DNA of 5,339 nt, taken from the NCBI GenBank assembly GCA_018262455.1, contig JAGSPR010000441.1:1-5339 (forward strand), written 5' to 3'. Both the position numbers and the translations under genes were made by a program. The DNA is from Deltaproteobacteria bacterium. Its GTDB lineage: Bacteria > Myxococcota > Polyangia > Haliangiales > Haliangiaceae. Under the pieces are notes generated by a model that saw only the letters and a program-made list of their open reading frames with translations, had not been told where the DNA came from and ran no database searches. Positions 1-5,339 of the stretch are shown here, piece after piece; within the stretch, counting starts at the first letter, position 1; each line of letters begins with the position of its first letter.

Positions 1-1
1 C

Positions 2-1573
<1,572 letters not shown>

Positions 1574-1578
1574 CGCCG

Positions 1579-2301
1579 CTACTGGCAGTTCGCGGTGAAG
1601 TAGTCGACCTGGCAGTTCGTCTGCGTGCAGGTGACCGTCGCCGTGTGCGCGATGTTGGGCAGGCCCGACGCGACCACCGTCGGGTTCTGGAAGGTGAACC
1701 CCGAGGAGTCCAGCACGGCGACGGCGACCGGGGTGCCGGTGTCGACCGCGACGGTGACCGTTCCGAAGTTCGGGCCCTTCTCGTTGAAGATCGTCAGGCC
1801 CTTGCCGGTGAACGTGACCTGGAAGCTCACGTTGTTCGCGTTGGCCTGCAGCGCCATGCCGTTGTGGAGCACGCTCCCCGTCGCCACCACCCAGTTCGGG
1901 TGCGACGTGATGCTCTCGGCCTCGATCGTGCTCGGCGTGCACGGCGCGACGACGGTCCAGGCGTGCATCGCCGTACCGATGTTGCCCGCTGGGTCCTGGG
2001 CCTGGACCTCGAACGTATGTGCACCGATCGCGAGCGCGCTGAACGCCTGCGGGCTCGTGCACGGGAGGAGCGTGCCCGCGTCGAGCCGGCAATGAAAGGT
2101 GGCCGGCTCGTCGGCGCTGAACACGAAGTTCGTCGCCGTCAACTCGGTCTCCGCCGCGGGCTTGTCCGTGATCGTCACAACCGGCAGCCTGATGTCGGCC
2201 GCCGCGTCCACGTTGGGGACCATCGCGTCGACGCCGCCCGGATCCTTGACCTCGCCGCAGCCGACGAGCGCGAGCAACCCGCCGAGAACGATGCGTCTCA
2301 T
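1579..2301 (-). CDS. Secreted lipoprotein with Ig-like domain and galactose-binding-like C-terminal domain
   Basis: The product has 240 residues. MRRIVLGGLLALVGC is a short lipoprotein signal peptide with lipobox LVGC; lipidation is at Cys15 and Gly follows. Residues 20-37 are an Asp/Pro-rich spacer. Residues about 38-118 match the bacterial Ig-like pattern FxFSADEPATFHCRLD, CTSP, GAHTFEVQAQDPAGN, AWTV; Cys71 and Cys81 are in the usual paired positions. Residues about 123-240 look like a β-sandwich of galactose-binding type (IEAES, VTFTGKGLTIFNEKGPNFG, VDYF), with Cys225, 230 and 239. No catalytic residues are evident, so a binding or adhesive surface role is inferred. The open frame continues upstream across the antisense of the next gene. 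I chose ATG 2299-2301 because it gives a complete signal peptide and has a −10-like hexamer 6 nt upstream. There is no Shine-Dalgarno sequence. Confidence 0.88.
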   Translation of the reverse strand: MRRIVLGGLLALVGCGEVKDPGGVDAMVPNVDAAADIRLPVVTITDKPAAETELTATNFVFSADEPATFHCRLDAGTLLPCTSPQAFSALAIGAHTFEVQAQDPAGNIGTAMHAWTVVAPCTPSTIEAESITSHPNWVVATGSVLHNGMALQANANNVSFQVTFTGKGLTIFNEKGPNFGTVTVAVDTGTPVAVAVLDSSGFTFQNPTVVASGLPNIAHTATVTCTQTNCQVDYFTANCQ

Positions 2302-2307
2302 CGGTCG

Positions 2308-2313
2308 AGGATA
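2308..2313 (-). promoter_or_regulatory. Putative −10 element (TATCCT) for a leaderless transcript of the 1579-2301 lipoprotein gene
   Basis: On the minus strand, GGTATCCT is followed by exactly 6 nt and then the ATG at 2301. A hexamer at −12 to −7 puts the transcription start on the A of ATG. The same geometry occurs before the genes at 2422 and 5002. No clear TTGACA −35 lies about 17 nt upstream, where the sequence is GC-rich. Confidence 0.5.
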
Positions 2314-2409
2314 CCCCGCGCGGGCGTGGGTGCTGCGCCCATCGCACGCGCCCCGGGGCCGCCCTGGGTGGGTGGCGTCCCCACAGCGCGGGGTGCGATC
2401 GCTCGGTAG

Positions 2410-2415
2410 TAGACT
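2410..2415 (+). promoter_or_regulatory. Putative −10 element (TAGACT) for a leaderless transcript of the 2422 gene
   Basis: TAGACT is followed by 6 nt (GGAGGC) and ATG 2422, the same spacing as at 2308-2313 (minus) and 4990-4995. The TAG at 2410-2412 is an in-frame stop for the downstream gene and so fixes its start at 2422. The GGAGG at 2416-2420 looks like a Shine-Dalgarno core but is only 1 nt from the ATG, too close for normal use. Confidence 0.5.
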
Positions 2416-2421
2416 GGAGGC

Positions 2422-4188
2422 ATGCGGTTCGTCGCTCTCGTGGTCGCCGCGACGATCGCCGCGTGCGCCGGCGACGAGGGTCGGCTCGAGCTGTCGCCGG
2501 CCAACCTCACCGTGACCATCATCGACGGCGAGCCCGTCGTTCAGGCGTACGAGGCGACGCTGATCGGCAGCGATGGCAGCCACCGGGATGTCACCGACGA
2601 GGCCCGGTTCGTACTCGACGATCCGCTCTACGGTGCCTTCAGTGAAGCGACGCTCGAGGTCTCGGGCCGTGGCGCCGGGCCGGTGCGCGTGAGCGCCGCG
2701 ACCGCCGGTGCGATCGGTGACACCACGCTCAGCGTGGTGGTCCAGGCCACGGTGCTGGCACCCGAGGTCTCGCCCGAGATGCCGGCGCTGTTCGAGGCCG
2801 CCGTCGAGGATCCTGCCCGCGCACCGCAGATCGCCTACCCGGCGGATGGCGTGCTGGTGCCGCCCAACCTCGGGCAGCTCGACGTTCACTGGATCGCGAG
2901 CCCCAACGCCGCGACCGACGATCTGTTCCAGGTGTCGATCGTCAGCCCGTACCTCGACCTCCGGGTGTTCACCAAGGGGCTCGATCCGGTCGACCCCGCG
3001 ATCAAGTTCTGGACGATGATCCCACCTGCTCTGTGGACGACCATCGCGAGCACGCGCCAGCGCGTGAAGCTGGCGGTGACCGGGACGAGCGCGGCCGCGC
3101 CAGCGACCAAGGGCACCAGCGAGATCCGGCAACTCGACGTCGCGAACGAGAACGCGCGCGGGGGTGTGTATTACTGGTCGATCACGCGCCTGGCCGCTGA
3201 TACCGGAATCTACCGCTACGACATCGGCCGGCCCGATGTCCCGCCGGCGCCCTTGTTCCCGGCGGGGACCAGTCCATCTCCATGCATGGGCTGTCACGCG
3301 CTGTCGCGCGACGGCACGAAGATCGCGATGACGCTCGACAACCCCGACATGCGCGCGACCGTGCTCGAGGTCGGCAACCGCGGCCAGTTGATCCGCTACG
3401 ACCAGACCGTCCAGGAGCGCTGGAACTTCGCGACGTTCTCGGCCGACGGCGCCAAGCTGGTCACCGTGTTCCAGGGCGCGATGTCGCTGCGCAGCACGTA
3501 CGGCGGCGCGATCCTCGCGGACCTCGAAAACTCGCCCGGGACGGTGGCGACGCACCCCGAGCTCGCGCCGGACAACTCGCGGCTGGTCAGCGTCGAGGCG
3601 ACCGGCATGCCGGGGACCATCGGCGGTCTGTTCGACCTGTTCTCGAACCAGGGCTCGCTGGTGGTCCGCACGTTCGACGACGCGACCAACACGTTCGGGC
3701 CGATCACGATGCTGGTGCCCGCCGACGCGGCGCAGCTCCAGGCGAACTTCTACCCGTCGTTCTCGCCGGACGGCGAGTGGATCGTGTTCACGCGCACGAC
3801 CGGGGCGGCGTACAGCGATCCGTCGGCACAGACGTGGGTGGTCAAGGCCGATGGCAGCATGCCGCCGATCCAGCTCGCGGCCGCCAACCTCACCGGCAAC
3901 CTCACGAGCTCGTGGGCACGATGGGTGCCGTTCGCTCAGACGTTCGGGCCTGCGCTCGAGCCGATGTACTACCTCTCGTTCTCGAGCATGCGGCCGTTCG
4001 GCGTGCGGCTCCCCGCGCTCGCCTCCCCGCAGATCTGGATGGCGCCGTTCTTCCCGGAGCGCGCGCGCGCCGGGCTCGATCCATCCGGCCCGGCGTTCCG
4101 CTTGCCCTTCCAGGAAGTCACCGCCGGCAACCACGTCGCGCAGTGGACCGAGGCGGTGGTGACCACCTCGGGCGGCTCGAGCTGGTAG
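2422..4188 (+). CDS. Lipoprotein with Ig-like modules, a CxxCH haem-binding motif and a TolB/PD40-type β-propeller
   Basis: The product has 588 residues. The signal peptide ends in lipobox IAAC, with lipidated Cys15 followed by Ala. Residues about 22-108 resemble a bacterial Ig-like (BIG2-type) domain (LELSPANLTVTI, then DGSHRDVTDEARF). Residues about 137-257 look like a second Ig/FnIII-like sandwich (IAYPADGVLVPPN, YYWSITRL). CMGCH at 288-292 is a c-type haem attachment motif and runs straight into a propeller strand motif, LSRDGTKIAMT. Further PD40-like blade motifs are WNFATFSADG (334-343), HPELAPDNSR (378-387), YPSFSPDGEW (444-453) and YYLSFSSMRPFG (516-527). It is probably a surface or periplasm-facing protein that binds covalent haem, if a cytochrome maturation system acts on it. 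The distal haem ligand is not obvious and the substrate is unknown. An in-frame TAG at 2410-2412 makes ATG 2422 the only reasonable start. It ends 6 bp from the convergent CAP-like gene. Confidence 0.93.
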   Translation: MRFVALVVAATIAACAGDEGRLELSPANLTVTIIDGEPVVQAYEATLIGSDGSHRDVTDEARFVLDDPLYGAFSEATLEVSGRGAGPVRVSAATAGAIGDTTLSVVVQATVLAPEVSPEMPALFEAAVEDPARAPQIAYPADGVLVPPNLGQLDVHWIASPNAATDDLFQVSIVSPYLDLRVFTKGLDPVDPAIKFWTMIPPALWTTIASTRQRVKLAVTGTSAAAPATKGTSEIRQLDVANENARGGVYYWSITRLAADTGIYRYDIGRPDVPPAPLFPAGTSPSPCMGCHALSRDGTKIAMTLDNPDMRATVLEVGNRGQLIRYDQTVQERWNFATFSADGAKLVTVFQGAMSLRSTYGGAILADLENSPGTVATHPELAPDNSRLVSVEATGMPGTIGGLFDLFSNQGSLVVRTFDDATNTFGPITMLVPADAAQLQANFYPSFSPDGEWIVFTRTTGAAYSDPSAQTWVVKADGSMPPIQLAAANLTGNLTSSWARWVPFAQTFGPALEPMYYLSFSSMRPFGVRLPALASPQIWMAPFFPERARAGLDPSGPAFRLPFQEVTAGNHVAQWTEAVVTTSGGSSW

Positions 4189-4194
4189 CGCGGC

Positions 4195-4893
4195 TCAGCG
4201 GAGTACGACCACGTATCCGACGGTGGCGTCGCGCGCGACGGCGACGAACACCTGGGTCGGCACCGGCGACATCAGGATCGCACACTGGGTCGGAGAAGCG
4301 AGCCACGCGGTCAGCGCGTCCCGCGCGGTGGTGTACCCGGCGGCGGTCACGTAGCCACTGAACCCGCCAGCCGCCTGGCGATCCGCCACCGTGCGCCCGT
4401 TGCAGGCCCCGCCCGCGGCATCGAAGTACCGGTGATGGGCGAGCTCCCACGCCCACTCGCGCGCGCCGGGCTCGAGCATCGCGTCGAGCGCGAGCGCGGG
4501 CTGGGTCTCCGGCATCGTCGCGCACGTGAACCCCGTGGTCCGGGTCTGGTCGATCAGCGCGACCAGCTGTTCCTCGTCGGCGACCCACGGCCATGGTGCC
4601 GGTCCACAGTCGGCGATGCATCCCGCGGCGGGCTCGCCTGGGTCGCACGCGCCGTTGCCACACACCGGCTCGAGCGTGGCGCAGTCCACCGGACACGCGC
4701 TACACAGCTCGCCGGCGTTGCCGATGCACCGACCGTCGCCACAGCTCGTCACACAGTCCGGATCGGTGCCGACGCACCCGAGCGGGCACACCTCGTCGCC
4801 CGCCACGCAGACCGAGGCATCGCCGGTCTCGAACGCCAGCCGACCGCACCCGGTGGTGACGAGCCCGATCAGGACAAACAACCTCGTCACCAT
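4195..4893 (-). CDS. Cys-rich lipoprotein with a degenerate CAP/SCP-like domain
   Basis: The product has 232 residues from ATG 4891-4893. MVTRLFVLIGLVTTGC is a signal peptide with Cys16 as lipidation site; Thr at −3 is an imperfect lipobox. Residues 29-96 hold 13 Cys, including CGDGRC(51-56)…CSACPVDC(64-71) and CGNGAC(78-83)…CIADC(92-96), two copies of a CGxGxC…C…C spacer motif. Residues about 105-232 match a CAP (SCP/PR-1) fold: LVALIDQTR, DAMLEPGAREWAW, the NGRTVADRQAAGG turn, DALTAWLASPTQC, YVVVLR. By eye, the CAP His/Glu positions are replaced by Trp147, Ala159, Tyr181 and Gln203, so metal-dependent activity is doubtful and a binding role is more likely. The frame extends upstream to 5001, but that start would lose the signal peptide and cover the divergent promoter region, so it was rejected. 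Confidence 0.87.
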   Translation of the reverse strand: MVTRLFVLIGLVTTGCGRLAFETGDASVCVAGDEVCPLGCVGTDPDCVTSCGDGRCIGNAGELCSACPVDCATLEPVCGNGACDPGEPAAGCIADCGPAPWPWVADEEQLVALIDQTRTTGFTCATMPETQPALALDAMLEPGAREWAWELAHHRYFDAAGGACNGRTVADRQAAGGFSGYVTAAGYTTARDALTAWLASPTQCAILMSPVPTQVFVAVARDATVGYVVVLR

Positions 4894-4911
4894 GGTTCGC
4901 GCGCCACCGAG

Positions 4912-4917
4912 ACCATA
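4912..4917 (-). promoter_or_regulatory. Possible −10 element (TATGGT) for the CAP-like lipoprotein gene
   Basis: CCTATGGTCT on the minus strand contains TATGGT, 18 nt before the ATG at 4893. Unlike the other three promoters here, this would give a leader of about 12 nt. That leader has no recognisable Shine-Dalgarno sequence. The assignment is weak. Confidence 0.28.
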
Positions 4918-4989
4918 GGACGATCTGCGGCTCCGGTCGTCACCAAACCCGCGGTTCCCGACCGCGAAGGTGCGCTGCGCCGTGCGTGG

Positions 4990-4995
4990 TAGCCT
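4990..4995 (+). promoter_or_regulatory. Putative −10 element (TAGCCT) for a leaderless transcript of the 5002 gene
   Basis: GGTAGCCT ends 6 nt before ATG 5002, matching GGTATCCT-N6-ATG of the 1579-2301 gene and AGTAGACT-N6-ATG of the 2422 gene. There is no purine-rich Shine-Dalgarno sequence between the hexamer and the ATG. A −35 hexamer cannot be recognised. Confidence 0.52.
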
Positions 4996-5001
4996 TCGCA
5001 C

Positions 5002-5262
5002 ATGCGCAACCTCATCCTCCTCGGAATCGCGGTGGCCGGACTCGGGCTCTCCGCATGCGGCGGCAAGACGGGCGAGCTGGAGGCCCTCGAGAAGAGGGCG
5101 TGTGCCTGCAAGGACCGCAAGTGCGCGGAGGCCGTCGAGAAAGATCTCGAGAAGATCACCGAGTCGATGAAGGACAGCGACGTCAACCAGGGCACCGCCA
5201 AGGCGCTCGGTGGGATCGCGTCGTGCCTGCTCAAGCTCGAGAGCCTCGACGACGAGAAGTAG
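5002..5262 (+). CDS. Small Cys-containing lipoprotein, function unknown
   Basis: The product has 86 residues. MRNLILLGIAVAGLGLSAC is a clear lipoprotein signal peptide with lipobox LSAC; Cys19 is the lipidation site and is followed by Gly. The mature part is about 67 residues, highly charged (many Lys and Glu) and probably helical. Four Cys remain: the tight cluster CAC at 34-36, Cys41 (pattern CACxxxxC) and Cys75 near the C-terminus. They could form two disulphides pinning a helical hairpin. I recall small myxobacterial lipoproteins with a similar CxCkDxxC…V signature, but cannot name a family or function. The start is supported by the complete signal peptide and by a −10-like hexamer 6 nt upstream. 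It ends 15 bp from the convergent gene at 5278. Confidence 0.86.
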   Translation: MRNLILLGIAVAGLGLSACGGKTGELEALEKRACACKDRKCAEAVEKDLEKITESMKDSDVNQGTAKALGGIASCLLKLESLDDEK

Positions 5263-5271
5263 GTCGTCGAG
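5245..5271. terminator. Perfect 9-bp inverted repeat at a convergent junction, possible bidirectional terminator
   Basis: CTCGACGAC (5245-5253) pairs with GTCGTCGAG (5263-5271) around a 9-nt loop that holds the final Glu-Lys codons and the TAG of the 5002-5262 gene. It lies between convergent genes and the stem is symmetric, so it could act on both strands. No U-tract follows, so intrinsic termination is uncertain; it could instead protect the 3' end. Confidence 0.4.
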
Positions 5272-5277
5272 ACGCGC

Positions 5278-5339
5278 TCAGATCAGCAGCGTGTACCCGA
5301 GGTACGAGACGCACGCGGCGGCCCCGAACACCAGGAGGT
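5278..5339 (-). CDS. C-terminal end of a probable membrane protein; 5' part beyond the window
   Basis: On the minus strand, a frame entering from the window edge ends with TGA at 5278-5280 and encodes LLVFGAAACVSYLGYTLLI. All 19 sense codons end in G or C, as expected for a real gene in this genome, and the peptide is a continuous hydrophobic stretch consistent with a final transmembrane helix. Nothing more can be said about its family from 19 residues. It is convergent with the small lipoprotein gene, with a 15-bp gap. Confidence 0.55.
   Translation of the reverse strand, partial: LLVFGAAACVSYLGYTLLI

Larger units (their letters stand above)
2302..2421. other. Divergent intergenic region, 120 bp
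   Basis: This GC-rich spacer separates two divergent lipoprotein genes and carries both of their −10-like elements (2308-2313 on minus, 2410-2415 on plus). It also has a 7-bp inverted repeat, ATCGCAC (2341-2347) and GTGCGAT (2393-2399), and an 8-bp palindrome, GCGATCGC (2395-2402), just upstream of the plus-strand −10. These could bind a regulator, but in DNA this GC-rich they may be chance. No small ORF or RNA gene is evident. Confidence 0.55.
4894..5001. other. Divergent intergenic region, 108 bp
   Basis: This spacer separates the CAP-like lipoprotein gene (minus) from the small Cys lipoprotein gene (plus). It carries a −10-like hexamer for each strand (4912-4917 minus, 4990-4995 plus). 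A perfect 6-bp inverted repeat with a 5-nt loop, CGCGGT/ACCGCG, sits at 4950-4966, about 36-52 bp upstream of the inferred start at 5002; it could be an operator. No small ORF with convincing coding character was seen. Confidence 0.5.

Noticed and set aside
2302..4134. A very long minus-strand open frame that extends the 1579-2301 gene to about 850 residues, antisense to the β-propeller gene
   Set aside because: Its upstream part is Arg/His-rich, low-order sequence with no domain motif, typical of a GC-rich antisense shadow. The lipoprotein signal peptide and promoter place the real start at 2301.
4887..4916. A 9-codon minus-strand upstream ORF (MVSVAREPW) whose stop overlaps the CAP-like gene start (ATGGTGA)
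   Set aside because: Its ATG falls within the candidate −10 hexamer, so it would not be transcribed from that promoter, and the overlap is probably chance.
2392..4974. GGTGCG upstream of both the 2422 and 5002 promoters as a shared −35 or operator
   Set aside because: The spacing to the −10 hexamer differs (12 and 15 nt) and the motif is common at this base composition.
4894..5001. Longer N-terminus for the CAP-like lipoprotein, starting at 5001
   Set aside because: It would bury the signal peptide 36 residues inside the protein, and it would overlap the divergent promoter region and abut the ATG of the 5002 gene.

Overview
The window is very GC-rich, with G or C at almost every third codon position. 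It encodes a Hanks-type kinase fused to a DUF4388/PATAN-like module, followed by a run of lipoproteins with Ig-like, β-propeller/haem-motif and Cys-rich modules. This mix suggests a predatory or soil deltaproteobacterium of the Myxococcota (Nannocystis/Haliangium/Kofleriaceae-like). That placement is inferred from gene style, not from a marker gene.

There are six protein-coding genes on strictly alternating strands (+ − + − + −). (1) 2-1573 (+): C-terminal part of a cytoplasmic Ser/Thr protein kinase with a DUF4388-type C-terminal region; its start lies upstream of the window. (2) 1579-2301 (−): lipoprotein with an Ig-like domain and a galactose-binding-like β-sandwich. (3) 2422-4188 (+): 588-residue lipoprotein with Ig-like modules, one CxxCH haem-attachment motif and a TolB/PD40-type β-propeller. 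(4) 4195-4893 (−): lipoprotein with a Cys-rich spacer and a CAP/SCP-like domain that has lost its canonical active-site residues. (5) 5002-5262 (+): 86-residue Cys-containing lipoprotein. (6) 5278-5339 (−): last 19 residues of a probable membrane protein that continues outside the window.

The convergent ends are packed, with gaps of 5, 6 and 15 bp. The two divergent intergenic regions (120 and 108 bp) hold all the promoters. Three of the four complete genes have a TANNCT hexamer ending exactly 6 nt before the ATG and no usable Shine-Dalgarno sequence, which suggests leaderless transcripts starting on the A of the start codon.

The genes do not form an operon or an obvious pathway. The common theme is export: four consecutive lipoproteins, all with a small residue (Gly or Ala) after the lipidated Cys, probably at the outer membrane or cell surface. 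The kinase is a separate cytoplasmic signalling protein. I see no RNA genes, CRISPR array, insertion sequence or phage genes, and no convincing evidence of a multi-gene novel system. The most unusual items are the shared leaderless promoter geometry, the propeller with an embedded haem motif and the degenerate CAP lipoprotein.
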